A stretch of 64,000 nucleotides of DNA from Gonium pectorale. Lineage: Eukaryota; Chlorophyta; Chlorophyceae; Chlamydomonadales; Volvocaceae. A program made the translations under genes and the position numbers. Positions 49,766-63,073 of the stretch are shown piece by piece. How positions within the stretch are numbered: position 1 is the stretch's first letter; every line of letters begins with the position of its first letter. Below the pieces are notes generated by a model that was given only the letters and a program-made list of their open reading frames with translations, ran no database searches and had not been told where the DNA came from. The DNA lies in contig LSYV01000022.1 of assembly GCA_001584585.1 (NCBI GenBank), positions 723,870 to 787,869 on the forward strand, in the 5' to 3' direction.

Positions 49766-52700
49766 TCAGAACATCCGGAAGACCGGCCTCCCGTCATGCG
49801 AGTTCACCCGGCGATCTCGGGGCGGCTTGCCGCCCGGCCCTGCTGCTACTGCCTGCCTGTCTTGTTGCTGCCTGCCAGGCTTGCCCATCAAGTTTCCCTC
49901 GTGCTCCCGAAAGTGAGACCCCTGCTGCTGCTGCTGCTGCTGCTGCTCGGTGTGGCCCACGGGATGCGGCCCCGCCCCTGCAACCTGCGGCCCAAACGGG
50001 CCAAACGGCCCGTACCCAGCTACGGGCACCGCTCCCGGCATGGGCAAGAACATACCGCCGCCCATCTGCAGCCAGGGCATCCCGATATTGCCGTCGGCCC
50101 CCATCCCCGAGACGCCAGCCATGTCGGCTAGAGGCATCGCCGGGAGACCGAACGGCGGCAGGCCAGCCCCAACTCCGTTTGGCAGCGGCGGGTAGAACGC
50201 CCCAGCTGCTTGGTGGCCTTCACCACCAGCGGCAGTGGTGCTGCCCGCGCCCGTGCCGCCGCTCGGCCCGCCGGGCGGCGCACTGCGGCTCATCTTGCCC
50301 TTGCCCCGCTGCAGCTGCACGGGCGGGAGAGACGTGGCCGCCCCGCTGGACACCTGGTGTCGCGCCTGCTGGTGGCCGCCGGGTGGGGCCCCCGCAGCGA
50401 CTGTCGCCGCCGCCACGGCACCGCCATCCACCGGCCCAGCGCCGCCTTGCAGCTGGAAGAGGGGCCCGCCGGGTCCGTGGAATGCCATCAAGCCAGGAGG
50501 CGGCATGAAGACGCCCGGCACTGGCGGGAAGCCGAAAGGCATGCCGGCTGCGATGCCGCCCTGGCCTTCAGCGGCAGCGTAAGGCGCCGTGGGCTTCCCT
50601 GGCCCGGAGCGGAGGGGGTTGCGGCCGTTACTGGCGCCTGGGCCAGGCTCCTTTCCCCTGGGCCCGGCACTCGTAGCTTCGGACGTAGTGGCGGCGGCGT
50701 TGCCGGGTGGCTGCTGCGGCAAACCGCCCATCCATGGGCCCATAGGCGGCATAAGCGTACCTGACACGGATTGGGAGGAATTTACTCGTCAGGTGTTGGT
50801 AAAGCCAGTTCCAACCTGCTATGCCATGGATATGCAGATGATTGGGCTCATGGCCTACGCTTGTCAGAGCCAGAGACAAGCAACGCTGTGTGCATTCTAC
50901 GCAACGATCCGGCAGAACGCGCGGGTTGTACATCCAAGCAGCGAATCCATCATTCGACGCAGTAGTCACACCGACCATTACGGTATCCAGCGATACTGCA
51001 AATGGTCGGTTACTCACCAAGGGGTGGCATCATCACTGGCATCATGCCCGGCTGCATGCCGTGCGCACCGGGAGGCCCCGCCGGCCAGAGACCTTGCGCC
51101 GTGCCCCCCGAGAAATCACTCGCACCAGCACCAGCGCCACCGCCGCCGCCGCCAGCACCCGCCGGCCATTTTGTATCTGCCGCCGGCGGAGCCGGCGGAG
51201 CATGCGCCGGAGCAGCTCTGGGCTTGGGAATGCGTGACAAGCCCTTGGCCGCGCCGCTGCGCCCCGCCGCAGCGCCTGGTGCCTGAGCGGCGCGCGCCTG
51301 CAGCCCGGCGGGCTGACGCCCATGCGGCCCTGGAGCCATGTGGCCAGCAGCGGAACCAGCCGCCGCCGCCATGCCCTGCGTGCCGCCACCGTTGTTCAGC
51401 TGCTGCGGCACTCCCGCACCCCACCCCGCAGGGCCGCCTCCCACGTGGCCGTGAGCGGGCATAGGCGGGAACTGGTACGGCTGTGCGTGCAGAGGCGGTC
51501 TGAGCTGTTGCAAGCCCGTTGGCTGGGTTACCATAGAGCCCACCCCTGGCGCCACCTGTCCCTGCTGGCTTTGCAGGCCACCTTGCTGACCCCAGCCAGG
51601 GAATGCCGGTGGCCCTCCCTGCACCGGCGGCCCGGCGGGCACCTGGTCCGGGCCGCCGCTCGCCCGGCCGCGAGCGGGTGACTGCGCTGAGCCCAATGTG
51701 CCTCCCCGGGGCACATGCCGAATGATGGGGTGCTGCAGCGGTTGCTGTTGCTGCTGCTGCTGTTGCTGCTGTCGTGACGCCTCTGCGTGTTGTGCGTGTT
51801 GCTGCAGGTACTGCTGCTGCTGCTGCCCCTGGCGTGGGTACGCTGCGATGGGCGATGCTGGAACCGCTTTCAGCTGGGAGGGCTGGGAGGGGTACGCGGC
51901 GGCCGCCGCCTTGTACGGCGCCGCGCCGTTGGGGTGCACAGGCGGCAGCAGCGGCCTCCGGTCGGGGCTCCACCTCACGGGACTGCTTACCGGCGAGTCC
52001 ACTCCCGCTTGCTCCGACCATCGAGGCAGCATGGGGTCTGCGAGGCTCGAGGAGCTGGGCGCTCGCTCCAGCAGCCGGTGCGCGCCCTTGGGAGGGGAGG
52101 CGAACAACCGTTGCGGGGTCGGCGCCTTGAGCTGGCGGTTGGGGAGCGCCCAATTGATGGGCGTGGCCTTGCTGACGGTGCTATTGCTAGCGGCGGGTTC
52201 CGGAGGCGGCGGCGACGGCGCTGGCGGCGGGATCGGGACCGCCGACGCAGCGGTTGCCGCCATGGCGCTGGCGGAGGAGCTGCTCAGGACCGACAGGTAG
52301 TCGGCGCTCGTCCCCGCGGCCTCCGCCGTCTGGCGTTGGTGGTTTCGGAGCGGTGATGACGCGCTGGCGGTGGGAGGAGAGAACGGCTGGGAAAGCCCTG
52401 CAGCGGCGCGGTCTGGGGACGCTGCCGGGCGCTGTCGTCCGTCAGTGCTGCCGCCACCGGCGGCAGCAGCGGCGGCCTCGATAGAGGCCCTGGCCGAGGA
52501 CACTGCCGCCGCCGCCGCTGCTCCCGACGAGGGCGGCAGGACCAGTTCAGCGTACGACGAGGCCAGCGGCGGCGTGGGCAGACCCACGCTGCGGCTGATT
52601 TCCCGGGTGCGCTGCTGCAGAAGTACACTCTGCTGCTGCAGCTGCCGGCTCTCCTCCTGCAGCGCCGCCAGTTGCGCGGCAATGTTACGGCTGCGCTCGT

Positions 52701-54615
52701 CGCGCGCGGCCAGGAACTGCGCCTCGCTCATGGTCCGCGGCCGAGCGGCGCCGCTGTCGCCGACTCCGTCCGCTGCCGCACCGCCGCCGGCCTCGCCTTC
52801 CGAGCCACCGCCGCCCTCACGTCCGCCTTCCCTGTCGCCGCTTATGCCGTCGCCGGGGCCGCGCCTGCCGACGCCGGATGCCTCGCTCCTGTCCTCACCA
52901 TCAAGCGATCCGTAGCCGCTCTCCAAACCAGGGGTGTACGCCTGACCGTTCTCTCCTGCACTGACGTTATGACTGCGCTCGGGCTGCCTGGAGGATGGCT
53001 CGTCAGCTGACCCGTAACCCGCCGACTGTGCGAAAGCCTCCGCGGGATAAGCGGGCATGCCGTCTCTGTTGATGTTGTCCAGATCCAGGAGCGGCTCCGC
53101 GTGGGAGCGAAAGCCGTCTGCGTCGGAAGCGCGCCGCAGCGGAGGCGACTCGGCTGGGTTGAATGACGCCGGCCCCGGAGATGGAGGCTCGCCCGCCGCC
53201 GGGTAGCGATCCAGCATCCCAGAGGGTAACGAGGGAGCCAACCCGAGAGCTGCTAGCCCAGCAGCAGTCATGACAATGTGGCCCCCGGGCTCCAAGTCAA
53301 GCGGGGCCGACGAGGGATCAGTGTCCATGTAGCCCCTGCCCTCGTCGGGGCGGCTACCGACGGGGCCCAGCAGAGCTGACATGTCCTGGTGGCTGCCCAC
53401 GCGAATAACTCCGTCGTCGCTCGCGCGCTTGCTGCCGCCCGCACCGCCCTCCTCCCTCCTCTCCCAGTCCTCTTTCTCCGTGTCCATCTTCTTGCCTTTG
53501 TCTTTGCCCCGCTTGTCCTTCTTATCCTTCTTGGCCTTGCTTAACTTCTTGGCCTTCTCAACCCGGCCCCGGCTGCTGCCACGGCTGCTGCCACGGCCGG
53601 AGGAGGTCGAGGACGAGGATGACGAGGAAGAGGAGGAGGAGGAGGAGGAGGAGGAAGACGAAGACGAAGACGAGGACGAGGAAGAAGATTCATTCCCGCT
53701 GTCGCCACCGTCATCCAAGCCTAGGCCCTGGTTTAGCCTCTGCAACGCCCGCTTGCGCTGCTTCAGCTGCCGCTTCTGCTCCTCCTTGAGAGCCTTCTTT
53801 CGCTCTTTGAGCTCCTGCTTGTGCCGCTTCCTCTCCGCCTTGCTGTCAGCGTCGTCCAGAGCGGCGTCCCACACGTCAGCGCCACCTCGCCCACGGTCCA
53901 CGCCGCCGCCGCTGCCCCCCAGGCCACAGCCATCGCCGCCGGCCTCGCTACCATCCTCGCCGGCACCACCAAGCACGGCAATTGCAACGTCCAAACGGCC
54001 CGCGAGGAAGGCGCCCACGTCTTCATCCGAGCGCCTCCCCAGCGCCATAATTGCCTCCAGCGATTCTTCCTCCTCCCCCTCCTCACCACCCTCACCGCCC
54101 TCGCCGGATCGCTCGCCGTATCGCTGCCCCGAATAGACCATTGGCTGGCTCCCAGCCTCAGGGGACCGACTGGGCGACCGCATCAGGCTCTGTGCCGACA
54201 GCCCTGCCGAGTCCGCTCCGTCCGCTCCCTCCTGCTCCTCATCCGCTAGCGGCCGTAACGCAGCCTCACGCTCCGGTGACTGGTCGGTTCGGGAGGCAGA
54301 TCCATCCTGGTGCGGCGCCATGGCCGCAGCAGCCCGTGGATGCGGCTGCAGCGCCTTTTGGCTGGGAGCGCGCGCGTCGTGCAGCGACGCGTAGCTCTTC
54401 CGCTTGGCGGCCGCAGGCTGGTGCGGCTCTCCGGTCGCGGCCGTGGGCTTGGGGTTATGGGCGGCGGATCCTGCAGGCTTCGTGGCTACCGCTTTGGCAG
54501 GTGAAGCCGTTGCATGGATGCCGGATTTCGTGGACGCCGCCTTGGGAGGCTGGACTCCGGCGCCTCCCGCGCCGCCAGAAGCTGCTGAAGAGTCCCGGCC
54601 CTCAGCGTCCTGCAT
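49766..54615 (-). CDS. Large low-complexity protein (poly-Ser, poly-Gln, short coiled coil)
   Basis: Two exons, 54615-51018 and 50760-49766, join in phase (CTTG|GTGAGT donor, GTCAG| acceptor), giving 1530 residues. An in-frame TAG immediately upstream of the ATG supports the start. Features in order: Ala/Pro-rich N-terminus; acidic Gly/Glu run near residues 170-185; highly basic Lys/Arg helix (KAERKRHKQELKERKKALK, about 280); Ser run of about 30 (about 308-337); a second basic KKAKK-rich patch; a coiled-coil-like segment near 628-672 (QLAALQEESRQLQQQSVLLQ); Pro/Ala/Ser-rich region; Gln runs near 950 and 1475; Pro/Gly/Met-rich C-terminus (FGPFGPQ). No enzyme domain is visible. The basic Ser-rich part resembles nuclear RNA-processing or condensate-type proteins, but that is only an analogy. 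The length of an uninterrupted 3.6-kb frame argues that it is real. Confidence 0.72.
53600..53695. repeat. Trinucleotide-rich tract encoding poly-Ser
   Basis: The plus strand shows GAGGAG/GACGAA-type triplets. On the coding minus strand these are mixed TCC, TCG and TCT serine codons. The mixture of synonymous codons suggests an old tract maintained at protein level rather than a fresh microsatellite expansion. Confidence 0.8.
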
Positions 54616-56227
54616 GCCCTACTATCCTGCCTGATACGTTGCTGCGTCTCTGTTTGTGACCGCAAGATGCACCTCAGCTTCGGGCCGGGCATATGCATCC
54701 GCTATCCTGGAAGGGGCGTGGGGCAGGGTGGCAGGCAGCTGGTTGACGGGTTGTGACATCCATGCGCTGAGTGCATAGTATGGGCTAGGTTCATGTGGAA
54801 TACATGCCACAGTGGTCAACTATTAGTCGCCACACGGCCCAAAGAAACACCCGCCACCGCCCCGCCACATGTGGCATTCTGCTCACATGCCCACAACCGC
54901 CACCAGCGGCCTTTTACAAGCCAACCATATCTATCACCGGCGGTTTGGCGCGTGATTTAACTCACCTGAGCGCCTGGGCCTGTGGGTCTCCGCGGCACCA
55001 TGTCAAGGAGAATATGTTCGACAGTATATGCTCACATTAAGTCTTCTGTATAAAACTAAAGCAGTAGGTATAGTGTGGGGTCAGCGTAAAAAGCAGTGTC
55101 ATTTGCGCTTGTTAGCTTTCGAGTGAATGCAGTGGTTCAGGTCAATGATGAAGGTTAAACGTATAGCTTTGCAAGCTTAAAAGCAGCATGTGCATAAGAC
55201 GGAGAAGCATGCTCCAGAGCCGACAGTTGTGGAGTTTTGTGTTCGCTGTTTGCTTGTTTCAACGTCACTGTCAGAAGTGGGCATTGATGACGCGAAGCTG
55301 GTATCAAGGCATGGTAGACGGTGACCACCGACCCACGGTCCGTTTCGGGTTCTGCGTTATGTGCCTGCCTGCGGACATCACCGCTATTGGCAGCCGACCT
55401 CCCTTGATTATCAAGACGAGCCTTTTGTTACACAGGAAGGCTGCGCCGCCCGAGCACAGCCACGTCACTGCGCCCGCCTGTACCCTCTGGTGCAGCCACG
55501 GGTCAGCAGGCAGCTTATGAAACGCCGTCAGCGCCATAACCGGCGCATTGACTTACTAGGCGTGTAAGGCCCGTGTACCGTGTATGCCCCCGCCCCATTG
55601 CGTCGTAGCTTGACTTGTATCACATGACTAGCCTTCAGAGAACAGCGGTACCAGTGAAACTATTAAGGCGCGCCCATCTCCAAACAGAACAGAGGCGCCT
55701 AAGTCCACTTCCTGCCTGCAAGTTCACATCGCTCCGTGATCACCGTTGCAGGTCATTTCGCAGTGCACGGAAAGGGGCCCGCCTACGTGGCCTAGGTGCG
55801 CCAGCCCTACCGCACGCTATTCCAGCAGGCGACCGCGCCCGCGGCAGCTGGCCCCTTGCGTTGGTCTCAACGAGCATGGAAACAGCGAAGGTAATATATC
55901 CCAATCCGGCAACTGAAACTTTCAGCGATCCGGACTTTCTTAATCATAGGCCACCTGAATGCATAGTAAGGTCTTAACGGCAGTAATACATTTGCACGTT
56001 GCTCTCATTGCGTCGCGATGACAAGCAAGCCCCCACGGGACCGCAGCCAGAAGCGCAGCAAGCAGTGCATCCTGCATCCCATAGTATCACGTGTATCAGC
56101 CCTCAACTAATGACCTTGGCGTGGGATGCAGCCCGTGCCAGACCCTGCATGCACCACGAACCAGCCCGCCCAGTGATGCCCTGCCCAACCCGCCTGGTTT
56201 GCGGCAATCGACATCCGGGTGGCTGCC
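54616..56227. other. Intergenic region: low-complexity gene promoter and NEK 3'UTR
   Basis: No coding sequence recognised. TTACA (minus-strand TGTAA) at 55428-55432 and 54914-54918 are candidate poly(A) signals for the kinase ending at 56228. The block 54980-55200 is AT-richer, with TATAAAAC near 55049, read on the plus strand, where no gene follows. Confidence 0.4.
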
Positions 56228-59200
56228 TCAGCGCGTTGAGCTGCTCGTGGGCTTCGAGTGCAGGTCTTCAAAATAGATGAGCTGGTCGAGAAGGTGAACG
56301 TACTGCATGCGACCTGGTCCCAGTCGCTGCAGCAGCTCCGTCCGGAAGGCGGCATCGTCGGTGAGGCCCTGGGCCATGCGCTTGCGAATGTACCCGTAGA
56401 TTAGCTCGTACAGCGGCTGCCCCAGGTTGTAGGCACACACCTGCACGGGGTTGCGGTTGGAAGACGGAACTCAAGTCTACAATCAGCGCGAGAGGAAAGG
56501 ATACGCAACTTCCGACAACACTGCAATGCAAGTTCGAGAAGCCACCAACAAGCACGTCCATTGCTCTGGACAGCCATACGCAATAAGCAATGAACTCATG
56601 GGGCTCTCAGCTCGGACCATGCGGCAAGCCATGGATTGGAATCGTCCAACTGCTGCTCACCTCGCGGAGTGCCATAATGCGGTCCGCCAGGCCGCCTCGA
56701 TCCAAAGCTTGCTGTAGCTGCTGGGGTTCTAGGCCGTCGGGCCCGCCAACTGGAAGGGCTCCGCCATTTGCTCCGCCGCCGTTGGCGAGTTCGGCTTCAA
56801 ACTCCTGTAATGCACCGCCCTCCTGTAGTGGCAAAGGTAATGCACACAGGGGGGTGAGTCGCAAGATATGATGTTGCCGTCGGGGCACAAGACTCCATAC
56901 CTAACCAGTTGCCGAGAGGTTGTTTATGCTTACGGTAAGCACGATGTCACAAACAGTCCCCTGATTCTTACTGCGCTGCCAGACCGCGAGAGCGGCACGG
57001 CTACTGGCCTCTTCCTGCTACCGCAGCCACTCTGTACTATTCAGCCCAAAGACCTTAAACGCATAAGCCGCGGCACGGCCAGGGAGTCACCGCCGACACG
57101 TGTAAAAATACACCTTTGTGAGCAGTACAATCATCGCTCGCCGGGCCGGGCGGCAACGCCGTATAAAATTCGTGCGAGCCCCTGGGGCACATAGCGCTGT
57201 GAGGCCGGTGGCACTTACCCCGTATGAGCCGCTGAACGCCTCGTCATCCTCGTCGCTGTCGCTGATGGCCAGGCCGCTGGTGTTGCCCCGCTGCGGCGGC
57301 CCGGCTGAGCTGGGGTACCCGCCGTACAGGCTGCCCCCGCCCCCACCGCTGGCTCCGTCCACGCCGCTGGCCTCCCGCATAAGCGCCGCATCCAGGCCGC
57401 CCCGCCCCAGGCTGTTCCCGGGCGCTAGGTGGGGCGACGAGTACCGCTGGTGGTAGTCGGGCGTGCCTTGTGAGCTGTCGGTCACACGCCTGTGCACGCA
57501 TCCGGGAAAGGGCGACAAGGAGTACGCGATGCCGTACATACGGAAATGATTCAATGGAACGGCGCTGCTGGTGCACAACCTATTGATCCAAGCCCCTAAA
57601 TCTTACGTGTACAATTCTCCGCAGACCTCAGTAAAGATCGGTCTGCCGGGTGCCTACGGTACACCCGCTTACCGAGCGGTGGTTGCTATCTGGTTGAAGG
57701 GCGACGGCGTGTAGAGCTGCTGCAGCCGGGCCTGCGCCTGCTTCCGCTCCTCAAAGTACGCCTTGCGCGCATGCAGCAGCTCCGCCTCCCGCCGGCGTGC
57801 CTCCTCCTCCTTGCGCGCCTTCATCCGCATCTGCACGCGGCGGCCAGGCGCGATGCCCAGGCAGACATCCAGGATCGAGCCGTTAACAAAGGCTGCCACC
57901 TGAGCTCGTGATACTTTCGGGCCACCAGCGCACATGCACCCGCGCGTCATTGGTACAACCGTAAAGGCAGCTGCTGGTTATGAGCCCGCGTTTCGGCTAT
58001 GCTACCGCTTCGCAGATCCCTGCTTCATCGCCCCAGCCTTCGCACAGTGCTACCTGCCGTACCTTTGGATCCATGAGGGATACCGTGCCCACCCCACCCG
58101 GCGGCGAGGCCCCTGTCCCGCCCGCGCTGCTCCCCGGCAGGATCTCAGGAGACTGTGGCCGCGAGCTGCGCAGCTGGCGCAGCTCCCGATGACGCTCCAG
58201 TGCGGCGTCCACGTCACCCGCCAGATGCGGCAGGAAGGGCGAGGCCGAGTACCCACCGCTGCTGCCGGGCGGTTGCCCAGCAGCCGTAAGCGGAGGAGAC
58301 GGCAGCTGCAGTTCCCGCTGGCTCATGCGTGCCTGCAGCGGCAGCGAGAAGGTTTCATTGCGTCACAATGAACTGGCGCCCTTAGGTCAAAAGATGCCGA
58401 GCAAGGCACTACGATTCGCACCATCAAATGATAGGGATAGGTGTTTGTTCCGTGCGCATAAACGCCAGCGACGAAGTCAAGGCTACACTGAATCAAGTCG
58501 TGGACATTTGCCTGCCCTTGCCTGACCTCCTTAAGCCGCTGAAGAGCCTCGTCCTTGTCGCGCCAGGACTTGCCGCTGAGCCCAGCGGGCGCGCCGATGG
58601 GAGCTGAACGGGGCCCGCCCAAATTCTGCTCTGACGGCTGCCCTGTGAGCGGCCGGGTGTGCCCGTTGTGGTGGGCGGAATGGCGCGGGTTCCCGCTGGA
58701 TGCGCCCCCTTGAGCCTGCACGCGAAAACCATAGGATGGTAGGCCCTCTTAGACACCTTCTTAGGCTGCTCCTGTCCAGTCAAATGTTCCGGGGCCTTCG
58801 AAACACAGCTGGTCAGGGGCATTCAATAAGGCAAGCTCTGAATGATAATCACTTTCCCCCATTATCGCAAACGTTGCGCAAGTACGAGTTTCTAAACATT
58901 GTCACCCTGAAAGCCGGTAGCATTGGCTAACTGGAAGCAAGGCCGACGGCCTGTCAGAGAGAGGTGCAGCGGTAATCAACGGACTGCGCCTCACTTGCTT
59001 CTGTAGCGCCTCCCGCTCGATTTGTATCCGTCGGAGGCGCTCCTTGGCTGCCTCCAGCTCCCGGTCCAGCTGGCTGGGTGAGAGCCCGTTGGCCTGTGCT
59101 CCGTTGGGTTCCGAGGGCACGCTATAGCTGTGGCGGTGAAAAGCCGGAGAGCCGCTGCGAGCACAACCAGGGGGCATGTTTCAAACCGCGCGCATCCATA

Positions 59201-61171
59201 CTGCGTATTGCCGTGTAGCCACAGGATTCGGCCACATAGGGCTGCAGCACGGGCGCACGTTTGGGTATACCCTGCCCGAATTCCAGGGGGCAGGGCACCG
59301 TTACAGCCTTCAGGAAGAAAAGCAAAAGGCGGCGAGCCCGATTAGGCCCGCACTCCTTGAGAACCCGGGGACATCACAGCGGACCACCTGCACTTACCCG
59401 GACGGCATCTGACCATGCTCTGTTCGCCTGCCGCTACTGGCACCGCGCCCACTCGCCCCTCGCTGCTGCTCCAGCATCGCGACCGTGTCTCGGGCCCGAG
59501 CCACGCACTCCTACAGAGGGTACACAGAGGACAACTAGCGATAAGATGGGCCTTGGGATAGGGTGGTAGACCAATACCTCGAGCGCTGCCTTGACACCTA
59601 TCCCGGCTGTCTTGATCGCACCAGGCGTGCCGCAAGCGTTAGGGCATGTCCACGTCTGCTGTGCGTGCCCTTGCCCCATTCAACCCGGCTCGGCCATCTC
59701 CGCCCACCTTGAGGAACGGCATTTTGAGCATCTGATCGGGCGACGGCCGCATCTTGGGGTTCTTGCACAGGAGCTGCCGCACCAGGTCCTTCAGCTCCTG
59801 GCTGTAGCCCTGTGCAACACAGGGGCGCGATGGCGCAGGTAAACACACCGACAGCTGCATCATCGCCACGGCTTTGACAAACGATAATGGTACCCGATGA
59901 GTGGCAGGCGTGGCTGGTGCTTAATGTTGAGGGAGGGGGTGCGAACAGCACTGGTGCGCGAGACGGCCACTGCCAGAAGCGCAGAGTCAGGCGACACGGG
60001 CCTCCTCCTAAGTGCCCCTCGGCTCTTAGCCACAGGACCGTGCGGTATTGACAATCGTAACCATCAATTCCCATCCATGCGCTGACCTGCGGGATCGGCA
60101 GGTGCTCGCCACGGAGGATCTTCATCACCAAGCTCGACATGTCCGTCGCGTCAAATGCGTGCTTGAGGCTCATCATCTCGTACAGCACGCACCCCAGTGA
60201 CCACATGTCCGACTTGAAGTCGTACGGCATGGACGACATGACCTCTGTTGGGTGCCAAGGCAGCCGGTGGTGAACTGGCGTCTACGATGACTTGGGTCCG
60301 TTGCACCAGACCCCTCATATGCACGGGAGCAGACGGCAACTGATCCACGGCCGCCAGCACATTACTTATGGCTGTGCCTCTGCAACTGTCGCATAGGCCT
60401 CTCTGCCCGTCGACCAAACATGTAGCAGGGAGGTTACAACGACGAAATCCAAGGCATCAAACTCTTCAACCCATCACTCTACAGGACCCTCGCCCCGACC
60501 CGTCCGGGGCCCTTCGAGCTCTGCCGAGAGTCCCCGAACCCTCCACGGCACCTGGGGACATATAATACGGCGTGCCGATGATTGTAGACGCCAGGTCCAT
60601 CGTGCCGTTCAGGGGCCTGCTGATGCCAAAGTCACCCAGACGGATGCTGCCGCCGGACGTCAGGAATATGTTTTGCGTCTTCAAGTCGCGGTGCAGGATG
60701 TTCTTTGAGTGCACGTGCTGGATTGCCAGGAGCACTTGCGCGAAGAAGTCTAGCAACTGGGGCTCCGATAGTGGCGACTTGCGCGAGCGCAGCAGCTGGA
60801 ATAAATCCCCCGCATCACAGTACTCAGTGACGATACACAAGTGCCCCTTGTACATGAAATGGTCCACGTAGCTGCGGGGGAGAGCCGGAAGGGAGACCGA
60901 CGAAACGTCGCGACGGGAGGTGAACTTCGAAGAACGAACAGTTAATCTAATTGCGGCAAGTTCACCCAATCGGCCAGGAGCCGCACCTCAGCACGAGCGG
61001 GTGACAGAGCGAGCGAAGCACCTTGACCTCGCTGTCCGCCGAGACGTCCCCGCCCTCCACCTTGACCTTCTTGAGCACATACTGCTGGTTTGGGTTTGCT
61101 CGCAGCGTGACCAAGTACGCGCTGCCATAGGTTCCGGTCCCCAGCTTCTTAACAACCAGATAGTTTTGCAT
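56228..61171 (-). CDS. NIMA-related serine/threonine kinase (NEK family)
   Basis: Predicted 766 residues. Exons: 61171-60987, 60871-60552, 60244-60087, 59809-59708, 59510-59398, 59154-58995, 58715-58527, 58332-58063, 57830-57673, 57489-57219, 56822-56661, 56440-56228; all phases agree. The N-terminal kinase domain (about 1-255) has LGTGTYGSAYLV (Gly loop), YVLKKV (ATP Lys34), ILHRDLKTQNIFL, LGDFGISRPLNGT, GTPYYMSPE, SDMWSLGCVLYEMMSLKHAF and a final PSPDQMLKMPFLK. LKTQNIFL and the LNGT activation loop are NEK hallmarks. The C-terminal half contains coiled-coil segments (LDRELEAAKERLRRIQIERE; KARKEEEARRREAELLHARK), Gly/Ser linkers and a compact C-terminal block (LGQPLYELIYGYIRKRM, QYVHLLDQLIYFEDLH). 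Algal NEKs act in ciliary length, deflagellation and cell cycle; I cannot say which orthologue this is. The start of exon 57830 has an in-phase alternative near 57900. Confidence 0.92.
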
Positions 61172-63073
61172 CTACGTGATACAGAGAAGAAATCCCGCTC
61201 CGCTCGGGCCGAAAAATGGGTTGTATGCGGATACTCTCAGGCCTTGCGACATGACGATAGCATCCTCGTCACCCCTTGTTGCATTATTGATCGTAGCAGC
61301 AAACTTGAAGCCGTCCATAGTGGCTACACTACTCCACAGCGACTCCCCACCCCTGTCCCGCCGCACGGCGCCGTACGGCGTGTGCGTTTGGTGGGTTTGG
61401 TTCAGGCTCTGGTTTGGTCGTGGCGCTATTGGGCTCGCAAGGAAATTGTTCTCCGGCGATTTGCCCCTCGCAGCTGCACCACAGTCCGCTCTCGGGCTGC
61501 TCTCGGCCAACCACAGGGGAGTGACCGTTGTAGTTGGCCTCCCCTGACCAACTACATCGGTGGCAAGCTTAAAGCGCTGCTTTCAGGGAGTTAGACTGCT
61601 GGTCCTTCATCGGCCGTCGGTCAGTCAATAAGTGTGTACCCGGCCCACCCGGAACACCTGGCCATGGTATGCAGAATGACACCCAGGCGCCAGGGACGCG
61701 GGTATTGTCGCTGTAGGAGCAATTGTGCCGGCGGGGAGCCTGTAAACTGTATCTGTTTCTGCGACACGCTAGCAGATATGTGAACAACGACACGCTAGTA
61801 AGCTGTCCCGTCCAGGATCGGCTGGGGTGTGTGCGTCTGCTCGTTTGCCTCGCTTGCCAGCCTTGTCTTGTACCGCCTGCCCGTCCTACATTGTCCTACT
61901 GGGAATTCGGATGTGTATGATCGTCTAGGTGCGGGAAGCGTGTGGGGTAGGGTGACTGGGTAAAAGGCATGGCAGGCGAACAAGGTTAGCACAGGGGCCC
62001 TGCTGGTGGCACAGCAATGAAGAAAGATGGCACGATGGGGGAAGCCCCAAAGCAGGGTATGCCCTGACTTGCTTTATGCAGTGCAGGGGTCTCACTCATA
62101 CATGTGAGCGTCCTGCCGTGTCCTCCGCATAGGGGTGACGAGTATTCATCCTCAGGCGTTCTCCGTGAAGCCCCAAGAATAGGCGCGCGCTCCCATGCAA
62201 CTCGCATCGCATGATTTCGACTAGATGAGCAATGTTGCCCCCCTGTGGAGGCGTACCTCTTTCACCAACGCACATCGGGATGCTTCCTCGCAAGCGGAGG
62301 ACTGACCTGTGGGGCCCGCTGAATTCGTCAGCGTCCGTTGGCTCTTCACCAACGGGTTCGGGTCATGTAATCCAGGCGCGCCACACGCGGACACTTGCCG
62401 CGTGGTGACAAGACACACGAGTAGCGGTACAGCGCCAATGAGTGATGGTAACACATTACAGAGTAAACCGCATCCCACTAGGCCGCCTCCTGAAGCACGC
62501 GAGCTGCTCCTTGAAGTCCTCTTTCCGTAAAACCAAAACATCTTTCTGTCTTCTGGCATGCGTGCTGCCGATGTGCTGCATTAATGGCACAGCTTGCTTT
62601 GATCATTCACCCACCCCCACATCGCGGCCCCACGCGGGTCCTGCGTCACGGGATTGACTCGGAAAACACTCGACAGGAACCCAACCAAAGAAGCGAGTAG
62701 GTAGCGTCCCCTACTTTGGCCTGCCGCCAAACGCTCGTAAGCCACAGGGCAGCGTCTCACCAAGGAACCTTCTACCGAAAAACTACATAACTAGAAATAA
62801 GCCGTGAGGCGAGTCTGTGCAGACTCCGGACATCTGTGCGCGCGCCCTTTCAACGGCAGGCCCACGGGCTACAGTACTTCGAAGATACCAGACCACTCGA
62901 AATGCAGCCCTGCCGCACCTTACCGCATTGCGTCGCACTGGCACATCTGTCGTACACCGGCGTGCAGGCGCAGGCCGGGCATTTACGCACTCCTAGGCGC
63001 TCAGCAACGCACGATGCATGGCGTGAGAAGCGCACTGCCACACTTGCTGTAGCAGCATTCCTGCGTACGCCGC
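61172..63073. other. Intergenic region: NEK promoter and COX5b-like 3'UTR
   Basis: Both flanking genes are on the minus strand. TTACA at 62456-62460 (about 615 bp beyond the COX5b-like stop) is a possible poly(A) signal. Short open frames on both strands show no family resemblance and no splice continuity, so I see no gene. Confidence 0.4.

Noticed and set aside
53381..54136. Long plus-strand open frame opposite the low-complexity gene
   Set aside because: It is the antisense shadow of the Ser/Lys-rich coding strand. The minus strand has the full-length open frame, a stop-preceded ATG and a phase-matched second exon.
58520..58530. GC-donor splice site (CAG|GCAAGG) in the NEK gene
   Set aside because: It would leave phase 2 and break the frame into exon 58332-58063. 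The GTCAGG donor three codon positions earlier restores phase 0.
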